NCBI GenBank assembly: GCA_018669475.1
Contig: JABHCC010000167.1
Coordinates: 1 to 43,098, forward strand
Length of the DNA stretch: 43,098 nucleotides
Source: Bacteroidota bacterium
Lineage (GTDB): Bacteria; Bacteroidota; Bacteroidia; Bacteroidales; UBA12481
Direction: 5' to 3'
Below, one piece after another: positions 8,741-19,300 of this stretch (the first letter of the stretch is position 1; each line of letters starts with the position of its first letter). The notes beneath the pieces are model-generated. The model was not told the DNA's origin. It worked only from the letters and a program-made list of their open reading frames with translations, and did not search any database. Both the position numbers and the translations under genes were made by a program.

Positions 8741-10074
8741 ATCTCACCGTTTTTTATCATGTTGTAGATTTTGGACTTTCCAATATCTAGTTTTTTAGCT
8801 ACAAGGACAACGTTATTGTTGTTCTTTTCAAGGTAGTGCTGAATAATCTTGGCTTCAAAGTCTCTGAGATTAAGATCTTTGGAGAACAAATCCAGTCCGG
8901 TGTTTGTGGGTGTGAACATAATGTGGTCATCCTCAATCATCAGGTTTTCAGACATTACGGCACTTAGCTCAACGATTGCTTTTAATTCCCTCACATTTCC
9001 CGGGTAATGGTAGGTGAGTAATTTATTTCTGGCAGACGGACTAAACTCCAAGCGTTCGAGTTTATTCTCACTACAAAAGTCTTTCAGAAAAAAAGATGCC
9101 AATAGAATAATATCATTCTCCCTTTCTGACAGGGGAGGGAGAATAATTGGTAAACCCAGAAGACGATAGTAAAGGTCTTCTCTGAAAGTTCCTTTCTTTA
9201 CTTCCTCCTGCAAGTTTTTATTGGTTGCTGTAATAATTCTTGAATCAACCTTGATTGTGTTATTACCACCTACCCGTGTAATTTCTCTTTCCTGTATAGC
9301 ACGAAGTAATTTCACTTGCAAATCAATATTTAATTCTGCCACCTCATCAAAGAATATGGTACCTCCATTTGCTTCTTCGAATTTTCCAATACTGCGGGCA
9401 TAAGCTCCTGTGAAAGCCCCTTTTTCGTATCCAAACAGCTCACTTTCAACAAGTTCACGTGGAATTGCGCCCATGTTCACAGCAACAAAGGCTTTATCCT
9501 TCCGGATGGAATTATAGTGAACTGTTCTGGCTACCAGTTCTTTACCAGTTCCTGTGTCTCCCCGGATGGAGACTGTCATGTTTTGTACAGAAATAGCTTT
9601 TTCAATCAGAGAGAATACTTTACGAATGGCTTTGCTATCTCCGATAATAGCTTTTGAGAAGTTGTATTTCTCTGTAATTTGGGTTTTCAGATTAGTAACT
9701 TCGCTTCTCAGATTATCGGTTTCGATTATTTTATGAATAGTATTAATCAGTCGCTCTTTAATGTTTTCGTCTTTGGTGATATAATCATAAGCACCTTGTT
9801 TCAGTAGCTTGATAGCTGTGGGAATGTCATCTTGGCCTGAGATGATTATTACTTCAATCTTCGGATCATAATTCTTAACTTTGGCGAGAACCTCGTGACC
9901 GGTCATATCCGGCAGGGAAAAATCCAAAGAAATAATCTTTGGATTCTCATGAAGTTTGTCGAGAAGGCCTTGGCCGTCAAAGAATGTTTGAACTTCGAAT
10001 TCAGGATTTAGTTTGAGATGATGCTCAATCAACTTGTTATAAAATTTATCATCTTCAACAACAAATATTTTCAT
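8737..10074 (-). CDS. Sigma-54-dependent response regulator (NtrC family)
   Basis: This 445-residue protein has three domains. A receiver domain covers residues 1-120 with phospho-acceptor D51 in 'SLDFSLPDMTG'. An AAA+ sigma-54 activation domain covers about 140-375 with Walker A 'GDTGTGKE' (172-179) and an intact sigma-54 contact loop GAFTGA (219-224). A Fis-type helix-turn-helix lies at about 400-445. It should therefore remodel sigma-54 RNA polymerase on phosphorylation. No partner kinase is adjacent and I did not find a convincing -24/-12 site nearby, so the target genes are unknown. It is divergent from porW (99-base gap) and converges on nfu. Confidence 0.93.
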   Translation of the reverse strand: MKIFVVEDDKFYNKLIEHHLKLNPEFEVQTFFDGQGLLDKLHENPKIISLDFSLPDMTGHEVLAKVKNYDPKIEVIIISGQDDIPTAIKLLKQGAYDYITKDENIKERLINTIHKIIETDNLRSEVTNLKTQITEKYNFSKAIIGDSKAIRKVFSLIEKAISVQNMTVSIRGDTGTGKELVARTVHYNSIRKDKAFVAVNMGAIPRELVESELFGYEKGAFTGAYARSIGKFEEANGGTIFFDEVAELNIDLQVKLLRAIQEREITRVGGNNTIKVDSRIITATNKNLQEEVKKGTFREDLYYRLLGLPIILPPLSERENDIILLASFFLKDFCSENKLERLEFSPSARNKLLTYHYPGNVRELKAIVELSAVMSENLMIEDDHIMFTPTNTGLDLFSKDLNLRDFEAKIIQHYLEKNNNNVVLVAKKLDIGKSKIYNMIKNGEI

Positions 10075-10173
10075 GGTTCAGCAAGTGGCGTGAGAAAAAT
10101 ACAACTATTGGAAAGTAATGTAGTAATTATTTAACTGAATAAAATAATTTTAAAAAAAAAGAGTTATACTGTT

Positions 10174-13020
10174 TTGAACATATATTCTATTTTGAAGCAA
10201 ATTAAAATTTATCAGATCGCCTCCTTGGCGCTTATTCTTATTGTTGTTGCCACAGCTTGCTCAACAAAGAAGAACACATTGATTTCAAGGAATTACCATA
10301 ATCTGACTGCCCATTACAATATTTATTTCAATGGGTACGAAATTTATACTGAAGGGCTGAAGAAGATTGAAACCAGTTATCAGGAAGATTTCAATAAGAT
10401 TTTACCTCTTGATATTTATACCAAAAAGGAAGTTGCCCGCAGGCTTCTGCCTGATATGGATAAGACTGTCAAGAAGTGCTCCAAGGTGATTACAATGCAT
10501 TCTATTACTAGTAAGCCTAAAAGAAAGAGCAGGGGCAAACAATCTGATCGGCAGAAGGAGTTTTATAAGCAGAATGAGTTCAATAAATGGATAGATGATT
10601 CATATTTTCTGATGGGCAAGGCCTACTATCTCAAGCACGACAATTTTGCGGCCATTCAGAATTTTGAGTATGTGATAAGGCAATTTCCAAACGAGGGATT
10701 GAAGAATGATGCCAGTTTGTGGCTTGCGAAAACACATATTGCGCTAAAAGATTATCGGGCTGCAAAAGATTTACTTGATCGTCTCGAAGGAGATGCAGAA
10801 TTGCCTGACCGGATAAGGCCTGAAATAGCTGCTGTTCGCGCGAACTATCATATGGAGCAGGAAGAGTTCTCAGACGCAATGAATTATCTTGTTGAAGCTA
10901 TTAGCTTGACCAAAAATAAGTCAGATTTAATCCGATTTAATTACATAGCTGCACAATTGCTCGAGAAGGAAGGTGAGTTAGCTAATGCATCATTGAAATA
11001 TGAAGATGTAATCAAGTTGAATCCTGATTACCGAATGGCTTTCAATGCCAAAATTAATCGTGCCAGATTGTATGAGGGTGACGCAGATACAGGGCAGGAG
11101 ATTCGCAAGCAATTGGCAAAAATGTTGAAGGACGATAAAAATATTGAGTTCCTGGATCAAATTTATTATGCTTTGGCAGAGTTGGATATAAAGGAGGATT
11201 TGGTCGACAGCGCTATTGAAAACTACAAATTGTCTGCACAATCAACTATTGATAATTTGTATCAACAGACTCTTTCATATAAAGCACTTGGGGAATTATA
11301 TTACTCACGACCTGAGTATATTAAAGCACAGGTTTATTATGATAGCTGTTTAATGGTTCTTCCTGAGGATTTTCCGGATAGAGATAATGTTGAGAAATTC
11401 GGATTGAGCCTGAATGCGCTGGGTCAAAACCTTAGTATGGTAAAGCGTGAAGATAGTTTGCAGTCAGTGGCGGCACTATCTGAGGAAGAGCGTGACGTTT
11501 TGATAAAAATAAAAATAGATGAGGCCAAACGCATAGCTGAAGAACAACAGCGCCTGGAAGAAGAAGAACGGATGAATGGTCGACAGGGTGGATTCAGAAT
11601 GGCTGGTGGCCAGGGAGGACCCGGAGGTTCACGTTCTTTGCCCGGCAACCCGGGAAGCATGAATCAGGGAGGCGGAAGCAGGGTTTCAGGTATGGGTGGA
11701 GGCATGTCAAGCCAAATGGGAGGGTCAGGAGGCAGCAAGTGGTACTTTTATAATCCCTCAACTCTGAGCTATGGACAAGCAGAATTTTCAAAACGTTTTG
11801 GACGAAGGAAACTAGAGGATAACTGGAGAAGGAAAAACAAGGGAATTTCGTCTGCAATGGGCGATATGTCAACCGAGGGGGAGGAAGGCGACATCCAAAC
11901 ACAAGCGATGAAGTCAAATGCAGACAAGTATCAAAATACTACCCGCGAGTATTACTTAGCTGATTTACCTCTTAATGACACCTTGCTGAAAGAGTCGAAT
12001 GATAGAATTGCAGTTGCTTTGTTCAATGTTGGCAAAGTCTTCAAAGATGAATTGAATAAAGAGCAGGAGGCTATTGAGTATTTTGAGTTATTACTACAGC
12101 GATACCCCGAAACTGACAAATTACTTTTTGCTTATTACAATTTATACCAGGTTTTCAAAGAAACTGAGCAAAGCGATAAATTGGCCTATTATAAAAGCCT
12201 GATATTAAATAGATTCCCGGATAGCCGGTCGGCTAAAATAATCAGTAATCCTAATTTTTTCCAGGAGATCGAAGAAGCTAGAATTGAGATTATGGCCTTC
12301 TATAAAGAGACTTATCTCTTGTATGAGAAAGAGGACTATGAAATGGTTATTAGTAATTGTGTAAAAGCCGATACAGCTTTTGCATTGAATCCTATTCGTG
12401 ACAAATTTAGTTTGCTTCAGGTATTGTCAATAGGAGCCCTGGATCCGGAGAACAAACTTGTTTTAGCAAATCAGATAAATGATCTCCTGTTTAAATACCC
12501 TGAAAGTGAGGTTACCGAAACGGCAAGAACTTTGCTGAAAATACTGGAATCTGGTCCTGAATCAATTGGTCTTGCCAACACAACTCCTGGAGGACTAAGC
12601 ATTGGTAAAGTTGATCCAGCTGCTGAGGAAGAAGTTATGCAAGATTTTCAGTTTCAAGAGGATGCAGTGCACTATTATATCGCGGTTGTCTCACGTAGAA
12701 CCCAGGATTTGAACCGCTTGACTTTCAACATATCCAATTTTAATGTTGAAAATTTTGATCAGGATTACTTCGAGGTGAGTTCCGTTCCGATGAATGATGA
12801 TCTTATGCTAATCATCGTTAAGAATTTTGCTGATGAGACAGTTGGCATGAATTACTATTACAGCTTATTGGCAGATCCACAAGCATTTGCCGATTTTGAT
12901 CAAACTGATTTCAGGCATTTTATTATTTCAAGAGCAAACTATAACATATTCTACAAGAATCAGAATGTGTTTAAGTACATCCAGTTCTTCAAAGCGAACT
13001 ATCTGGATGAGGAAAACTAG
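10174..13020 (+). CDS. porW: T9SS-associated TPR lipoprotein PorW/SprE
   Basis: The 948-residue protein matches PorW (Porphyromonas) / SprE (Flavobacterium), a type IX secretion component. A lipoprotein signal ends at 'VATAC' (C29). It is followed by the family-typical 'HNLTAHYNIYFNGYEIYTEG', tetratricopeptide-like helices from about residue 140, a Gly/Met-rich linker at about 467-525, and the conserved 'WYFYNPSTLSYGQAEF' / 'FGRRKLEDNWRRKNKG' block. The C-terminal 150 residues hold a repeat-like globular domain. No ATG fits; the TTG at 10174 (or TTG at 10192) must serve as start because the signal peptide follows directly. porX begins 6 bases after the stop, so secretion machine and regulator are co-transcribed. 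Confidence 0.93.
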   Translation: MNIYSILKQIKIYQIASLALILIVVATACSTKKNTLISRNYHNLTAHYNIYFNGYEIYTEGLKKIETSYQEDFNKILPLDIYTKKEVARRLLPDMDKTVKKCSKVITMHSITSKPKRKSRGKQSDRQKEFYKQNEFNKWIDDSYFLMGKAYYLKHDNFAAIQNFEYVIRQFPNEGLKNDASLWLAKTHIALKDYRAAKDLLDRLEGDAELPDRIRPEIAAVRANYHMEQEEFSDAMNYLVEAISLTKNKSDLIRFNYIAAQLLEKEGELANASLKYEDVIKLNPDYRMAFNAKINRARLYEGDADTGQEIRKQLAKMLKDDKNIEFLDQIYYALAELDIKEDLVDSAIENYKLSAQSTIDNLYQQTLSYKALGELYYSRPEYIKAQVYYDSCLMVLPEDFPDRDNVEKFGLSLNALGQNLSMVKREDSLQSVAALSEEERDVLIKIKIDEAKRIAEEQQRLEEEERMNGRQGGFRMAGGQGGPGGSRSLPGNPGSMNQGGGSRVSGMGGGMSSQMGGSGGSKWYFYNPSTLSYGQAEFSKRFGRRKLEDNWRRKNKGISSAMGDMSTEGEEGDIQTQAMKSNADKYQNTTREYYLADLPLNDTLLKESNDRIAVALFNVGKVFKDELNKEQEAIEYFELLLQRYPETDKLLFAYYNLYQVFKETEQSDKLAYYKSLILNRFPDSRSAKIISNPNFFQEIEEARIEIMAFYKETYLLYEKEDYEMVISNCVKADTAFALNPIRDKFSLLQVLSIGALDPENKLVLANQINDLLFKYPESEVTETARTLLKILESGPESIGLANTTPGGLSIGKVDPAAEEEVMQDFQFQEDAVHYYIAVVSRRTQDLNRLTFNISNFNVENFDQDYFEVSSVPMNDDLMLIIVKNFADETVGMNYYYSLLADPQAFADFDQTDFRHFIISRANYNIFYKNQNVFKYIQFFKANYLDEEN

Positions 13021-13026
13021 AATTTC

Positions 13027-14580
13027 ATGGATAAAAAAATCACAATATTGTGGGCAGATGACGAAATTGATCTGCTCAAACCACATGTTCTTTTTTTAGA
13101 GGAAAAAGGATATCAGGTTACTGAGGCTAATAATGGAGAAGACGCAATAGAAGCGGTTGAACAACAAGACTTTGACATTATCTTTTTAGATGAGAATATG
13201 CCAGGTCTTACCGGACTCCAGGTATTGGCTGAAATTAAGACCATCCATCCTCATATTCCGGTGGTAATGATCACCAAAAGTGAAGAGGAAACCATTATGG
13301 ATGAGGCTATTGGTTCAAAAATAGCTGATTACCTGATTAAACCGGTGAATCCAAAGCAGATCTTACTTACGATTAAAAAGAATGTTGATACAAAGCGTTT
13401 GATTAGTGAAAAAACAACCACAGCGTATCAACATGAGTTCAGTAAAATTACCATGAGGATGAACGATCGTCTTCACTGGTCAGAATGGATTGACTTATAC
13501 AGAAAGCTTGTTTACTGGGAATTAGAATTAACCAGTTCAGAAGAAAGCACAATGGATGAGGTTTTCAAAATGCAAAAAAAGGAAGCCAATCTGAGTTTTG
13601 CCAGGTTTATTAAAAAGGAATATGCCAGTTGGTTCAGGGATAACAGAGATGACAGGCCTCAATTATCACCTGATATTTTCAAGAATTATGTTTTTCCCAA
13701 GGTCAATAATCAGGATCCGGTGGTTGTAATATTGGTCGACAATCTCCGATACGATCAATGGAAGATTATCGAGGCTATGGTTCAGGAAATCTATACCGTT
13801 CAAGAAGATCTGTTTTTCAGTATTCTGCCAACAGCAACTCAATATGCCCGTAATGCTATGTTTTCAGGACTTATGCCACGTGAAATAGCTAAGTTACATC
13901 CCGAATATTGGGTTTTTGATCATGAGGAGAAAGGGAAAAACCTTCATGAACCTGAATTGCTAAAAGCTCAATTGAAGCGCAATAATCTTTCGGCAAAGGT
14001 TTATTATGAGAAAATAAATAATAATAAAGCTGCCAGAAGAATGGCCGATAATCCAGGCGTTCTGATGGATAATGATCTTTCGGTTTTGGTTTTTAGTTTT
14101 GTTGATATGCTATCCCATTCTCGTACTGAGATGCATATGATCAGAGAACTGGCTGGTGATGAAGCTGCTTACCGGTCTCTGACTCTGAGCTGGTTCAAGT
14201 ATTCTCCCATGATGGACCTGCTTAAAACCCTGGCTGAAAAGAAAGTGAAAGTTATTCTAACTACCGACCATGGAACCACACGTGTTCAGGATCCGGTAAA
14301 AGTGGTTGGTGATAAATTAACTACAACGAATTTGAGATATAAGCAGGGAAAAAATCTGAATTATAATCCGAAGGAGGTTTTTGAGATCACTCATCCGGAG
14401 GATGTACATTTACCTTCACTTAATGTTAGCACACGCTATATTTTTGCTTTAAGCGAGGATTTTTTCGCCTATCCAAATAACTATAACCACTACGTGAAGT
14501 ACTACCGTAACACCTTCCAGCATGGAGGAGTTAGTTTGGAGGAAATGGTTATTCCGGTTATCGGATTAGATCCAAAATAG
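13027..14580 (+). CDS. porX: T9SS response regulator PorX (receiver plus PglZ/phosphatase-like domain)
   Basis: PorX is the response regulator that controls T9SS genes together with the kinase PorY. The 517-residue protein has a CheY-like receiver (1-120) with phospho-acceptor D55 in 'IIFLDENMPGLTG', a helical linker with the family motif 'RLHWSEWIDLYRKLVYWE', and a C-terminal alkaline-phosphatase-superfamily (PglZ) domain. Metal and nucleophile candidates are D238 in 'VDNLRYDQW', threonines 269/271 in 'LPTATQYAR', D360 and H364 in 'SFVDMLSHSR', and D414-H415 in 'TTDHGTTR'. All look intact, so an active nucleotide phosphodiesterase-like site is expected. No porY is in the window. tsaE starts 11 bases downstream. 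Confidence 0.96.
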   Translation: MDKKITILWADDEIDLLKPHVLFLEEKGYQVTEANNGEDAIEAVEQQDFDIIFLDENMPGLTGLQVLAEIKTIHPHIPVVMITKSEEETIMDEAIGSKIADYLIKPVNPKQILLTIKKNVDTKRLISEKTTTAYQHEFSKITMRMNDRLHWSEWIDLYRKLVYWELELTSSEESTMDEVFKMQKKEANLSFARFIKKEYASWFRDNRDDRPQLSPDIFKNYVFPKVNNQDPVVVILVDNLRYDQWKIIEAMVQEIYTVQEDLFFSILPTATQYARNAMFSGLMPREIAKLHPEYWVFDHEEKGKNLHEPELLKAQLKRNNLSAKVYYEKINNNKAARRMADNPGVLMDNDLSVLVFSFVDMLSHSRTEMHMIRELAGDEAAYRSLTLSWFKYSPMMDLLKTLAEKKVKVILTTDHGTTRVQDPVKVVGDKLTTTNLRYKQGKNLNYNPKEVFEITHPEDVHLPSLNVSTRYIFALSEDFFAYPNNYNHYVKYYRNTFQHGGVSLEEMVIPVIGLDPK

Positions 14581-14590
14581 AAAATTTCTC

Positions 14591-15025
14591 ATGTTTGAAG
14601 AGAAAGTTTATACAATTTCATCACTAAATGATTTGCCTGACGCAGCAAGGTGGCTGTTGAAAGAAATTGGTTCCAGTCGATTGATCGCAGCTACAGGAGC
14701 AATGGGAGCTGGTAAAACGACTTTAATTCAATCGATTTGCTATGAACTTGGTGTGACACAGAATGTTACAAGTCCAACATTTGCTTTAGTAAATGAATAT
14801 ATTTCAGGGAAAGGTGAACCGGTCTATCATTTTGATTTCTACAGGATTGATGATCCGATAGAGGCTTTGGATTTCGGACTTGAGGAATATCTTCACAGCG
14901 GCTTTTTATGCTTAATGGAGTGGCCTGAAAAGATAAATGATTTCCTGCCGGATGAAACCCTTACTTTGTCAATTGAGGAACAGCCGGATCAATCACGAAT
15001 ATTGCGATTGCGACTTCCTGAATAA
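14591..15025 (+). CDS. tsaE: tRNA threonylcarbamoyladenosine biosynthesis ATPase TsaE
   Basis: TsaE is the P-loop ATPase that works with TsaB and TsaD to make t6A37 in tRNAs reading ANN codons. The 144-residue protein has Walker A 'GAMGAGKTT', the family signature 'NVTSPTFALVNEY' and 'HFDFYRIDDPIEALDFGLEEYL', and the C-terminal 'LMEWPEKINDFLP'. Length is normal. It follows porX by 11 bases and is probably in the same transcript; the alanine-dehydrogenase-like gene follows after 73 bases. Confidence 0.96.
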   Translation: MFEEKVYTISSLNDLPDAARWLLKEIGSSRLIAATGAMGAGKTTLIQSICYELGVTQNVTSPTFALVNEYISGKGEPVYHFDFYRIDDPIEALDFGLEEYLHSGFLCLMEWPEKINDFLPDETLTLSIEEQPDQSRILRLRLPE

Positions 15026-15098
15026 GCGATTTTCCAATGAAATGAGTAACTTGCCCATAAGCTTAAATTCTTTCAATTTGAGTTAAACAAGGAGTATT

Positions 15099-16313
15099 AT
15101 GCACGAAACTGATAAACCCTTGTCTCAGTTTCATTCGGTCAGACTTCCGCAAGAGGAGGTTTTGGATCGTGAGAAAAAAGGCAAGCAGCTTAAAATCGGG
15201 ATAATTGGTGAAGTAGATCCGCATGAAACCCGTGTTCCTATCTCCCCCCAATCTGTTGAATTATTGGTTCAAAATGGACATCAGATTTTAATTGAACATA
15301 ATGCAGGTGTAGCATCCCGCTTTTCCTCAAGTGATTATTCCGAAGCAGGCGCTCAGGTAAAAAATAAAAAAGCAGAAGTTTTTGAAGCTGATATCCTGCT
15401 TAAGGTGTCACCATTAACTGAGGCTGAAATATCTCTGCTAAGAGGAGGTCAAACCCTGATATCTTCTTTGCATCTTGCTACACGTGAGGTGAGCTATTTC
15501 AGGTCCCTCATGAGCAAAAAAACTACTGCCATTGCCTTTGAATTGTTAATGGATGATGTTAACGAGTTTCCGGTATTACGATCGATGTGTGAGATTGCAG
15601 GAACAGTTTCAATGTCTATAGGAAGCAGATATCTCAGTACATACGGACAAGGAAAAGGGATATTACTTGGTGGAATAACCGGGGTTACTCCGGCAGAAGT
15701 TGTGCTCTTAGGAGCAGGAACAGCAGCTGAATATGCTGCCCGAACAGCAATAGGGATGGGAGCGGTTGTTAAGGTTTTTGACCGGTCAATCCCCAGATTA
15801 CGTTCAATCAAACACCGCCTCGGTCAGGAGCTGTTCACATCTGTGATGCATCCCACCGTTATGAAGAAAGCATTCGAAACAGCCGATTTGGTGATCAGTA
15901 CTTTGCAAAGACTTAACCCTGAAAGCTACTATTTAGTTCCTGATGATATGATTATGAGTATGAAGGAGGGTTCAGTTGTTGTTGATATGCATATAGACCA
16001 GGGATCTAGTTTTGAGACCGGCAGAATGACCAGCCCTGACAAGCCCATTTATCGGGAACATGGGGTTATTCATTACATGGTACCCAATATGACTTCACTG
16101 GTAGGTAGAACAGCCTCCATTGCACTTAGTAATGTGCTGATGCCTCTTTTGATGAATAAGGGCAGATGCGGAGGAATCCAACAACTCATTCTTGAAGATT
16201 ACGGAGTGCGACACGGAGTATACCTATACAATGGTATTCTGACACATGAAATGATTGGCAATTATTTTACCATTCCATTTAAAAATATTGACCTTTTGCT
16301 GGCAGCATTCTAA
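15099..16313 (+). CDS. ald: Alanine dehydrogenase / transhydrogenase-alpha-like NAD-dependent dehydrogenase
   Basis: This 404-residue protein belongs to the alanine dehydrogenase / PNT family, which reversibly deaminates L-alanine to pyruvate with NAD. After a roughly 30-residue N-terminal extension comes the substrate domain 'GIIGEVDPHETRVPISP', with the catalytic-type lysine in 'ILLKVSPL' and histidine in 'LHLA'. The Rossmann loop is 'VVLLGAGTAAEYAAR', and 'VVVDMHIDQGSSFETGRM' supplies the nicotinamide-side aspartate. Sequence differences from Bacillus Ald at several positions mean substrate is not certain. AAGGAG lies 4 bases before the ATG, an unusually clear Shine-Dalgarno for this window. 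Its stop overlaps that of the convergent outer-membrane gene by 4 bases. Confidence 0.85.
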   Translation: MHETDKPLSQFHSVRLPQEEVLDREKKGKQLKIGIIGEVDPHETRVPISPQSVELLVQNGHQILIEHNAGVASRFSSSDYSEAGAQVKNKKAEVFEADILLKVSPLTEAEISLLRGGQTLISSLHLATREVSYFRSLMSKKTTAIAFELLMDDVNEFPVLRSMCEIAGTVSMSIGSRYLSTYGQGKGILLGGITGVTPAEVVLLGAGTAAEYAARTAIGMGAVVKVFDRSIPRLRSIKHRLGQELFTSVMHPTVMKKAFETADLVISTLQRLNPESYYLVPDDMIMSMKEGSVVVDMHIDQGSSFETGRMTSPDKPIYREHGVIHYMVPNMTSLVGRTASIALSNVLMPLLMNKGRCGGIQQLILEDYGVRHGVYLYNGILTHEMIGNYFTIPFKNIDLLLAAF

Positions 16314-19300
16314 AAAACTGCTCTGACAGAAACAGTACCTGTGTGTATGATATTGCTTCCTTCAGATAGTCGTCCGCCGTATACAAAATCCAGTTGAATA
16401 ACTTCATTTAATTGCCGGCGAACACTGAGATTAGCCATACCATTATGTCCTGGTCGAAATCCCTTTAGCATCACATAAGCTACCGGTGTATCAGGATTTC
16501 CCAAATATCTTAAGTTGATATACTGCACATCGAGGTGGATGATACCTTTTCCCGGCATCTGAATATCTCCACCAAGTTCAAACCTATGTTCTGTAAGTGT
16601 TTCAGCTCCGGATATATTCGTTTCATCACTCCACTTCCATTCAATGTTTACACGTGTAATATCTCCTGGTTCAAATGTTATCCTGGCTTCATTTTTCCAA
16701 AGTTCGATCTGATAGTTTCGGGAAGTAAAGAAACTACTGTTATAGCTGTGGTTTGCCCTCTCAGTTTTATTGTGAATCCAAATCTGATCTCTTGGTTTTA
16801 TTCTGATTACCAAGCTGTGAGACTTATTTCCACGACTGTCAATACCGTATGTCATGAGGTTTTGATTATCGGTTTTTTGGAAAAAATAATCAAGCCCAAA
16901 GCGCATATCTTTCGAATTGAATGAAAGGGTATTTCTAATCTGAGCCTGGAGGCTTACCTGCAGACTGTCATTGATAATAAAAGGATTAAGATATTTTATC
17001 AGATCGTTCCTGTAGGTTTTCCGGTTTATTGATAGTGCAAATTGATTATTCAGGCGACCCAAAACTTTGAATAAAGGATGCTTTTGATCGATTATTCTGG
17101 CTGGTACCAGGCTTATGGATTGGGTAAAGCGATTAGTATAAACAGGAATATATTCAGTACCCGGACGGAATATCCTAATGTAATTTGCCTGGTCTAAGAA
17201 AACAGCTGCTTCAAATTCATCAAGCTCTTTTATCCCGTTTCCATTATAGTCAGTCCAGCTATAATGTCCCTGGCCGGATGGCACTTCCAGGTAGGAAAAT
17301 TCCTGCTTTCTTTCCAGGCCTGATCCTATTTCATAAAAACTCCTTGAAACAAATCCTCCTTTTAATAGCTGAAATCTTTCATCTGCCCGTAAGGCAAGGG
17401 TCTGTTCTTTATTGCTTGTGTCATCTCCTGCAAAGTGATTTAATCTTCTCCAGTTTGCAGATAAACGCGTAGTCTGATTTTTTTTGCCAATCCAGTTAAA
17501 TCCTCCTTCAGCCTGCCATGCTGAGTTGTCCAGGACTAAGGCTGTGGAATCGGGCAGGTAATCTTTGCGATTTTTTATTCTTACAAACCATGGAATGCCA
17601 GTAGTTTGGCGATTTCTGATTTCTGCCTGCCATTCCTGGAAGGCAAAGCTACCCACCTGTAAGCTTGATTCTCCTAATGGATTCCAGTGGTTGGCTTCAT
17701 GGTTTTCTGAAACAGACAGCTCCAGCTTTTTCCAGCTCTTCGACAATGAAACCTGATGCCGGGCAAAGCGGGTTGATCTGATTTCATCATCAGAATCCAG
17801 ATAACTTGCCGACCAATTTAAGGCAATACCCCGGTGCTTCAGTAATCCGGTACTATTATGCTTTGTAGCTTTTAAAACCTCTCCAAAACTCAGATAATCA
17901 AAGGCATATAAGGCCGACAAACTATCTTTGTTATTAAGTTTGATTCCCGTTTGAAAATAGTTCTCAGTCAGAGGAGAATGACCATCAGTCAGATTCCAGT
18001 CGCGTTCAAATTCAACAGATCTGTATCTCTCCACAGGGTCAAAGTTCTTTCCGGATCTGCGAAAAGAAGCAAAGCTGCTGACTGTCCAAACCGAGTCGAT
18101 GCCAATCGGATCATTGCGGTCAATTCTGGCCAGGATACCACTGCCCGAGTTATCATCTCTGTCTAATTCAGAATATGTATTGAGGTCATTGTTGCTAAGA
18201 GCTAATTCAGCTTTTACTTTCATTCGCTCTCCCAGTTGATATTCTCCCCCCAGAGACATCACTCTTTTGCTTTTTGGTGTAGTGAGACGGGTTATAGGTT
18301 CATAGTTGCCCTGAGCTTCCCCATCTATTGGCGCAATCCACTTGTACACCTGTCCGTTTGCACCTGAGCTGACCGGCAGATAATTTCCCATATTGTTTCC
18401 AACGAAAGAGAATCCTGCCTGATATTTTGCACTGTCAGCATTCGTTGAATATATAAGTACATCAGGATACATAATTCCACTAAGCAGAGAGTCAGTAAGC
18501 TTATATAAAACACGGTCATTAACAAATTTGGTTTCATAATAATTATTGACCAGAGCCTTATTCAGATCATCTCCGATTTGCGCAAGCATGCTTCGCTGAT
18601 CTGAATTTATTTCCTGTAACAGATTCTGATTTTTCGCATCCTGTTCTGAAAAAACATTGAAATAGACTGATCCGTTTTCAAAATTCCATCGACTACTTGA
18701 TTCAGCCATGAACCGGGCATAACTTCTCTCAGTATATTCATATGCCACCGTTATTCGAGAATCTTTGCTTATCAAAATACGTGTGGTAAATCTTATTTCA
18801 GCCGTGTTGTAATTAATAACATAGTCTGCCTCTTCACCACGTTCAAGAATTTTACCATCAATCCACACCTGCTCACTTCCGGCTATAATCTGAATATATA
18901 ATTCTCCGTTCTGTCCGTTTAATCGGTATGGACCCTGGTTTCCTTCGATGCCAGCAATTTTCATCCGGTGATACTTCCCCTTAACCACTGCTGCAGTTGC
19001 CCTGGTACTGAAATTGGTTTTGTCTGATTGATTAATTCTGAATTTGGAATTCACTTGCATCCCCTGAAGGTTTTTATTCATCCGGATAAAATATCCGGGA
19101 GGGGAATTTAGAGAAAAATCTCCAGCAAGTATTTCATGATCAGGATTGAAAATTCGAATTATGAAGCGATCAAAATCTTGAATTTGCTGAGTATTTCCTT
19201 CAGGCTGGATCGGAATATTGCTGTCACTTAATTGAGCTTCAATACTGAATTTCTCACTGATTTTTCCGTGCAACTGCAGGTTCAGATTTGAATTTAAAGA

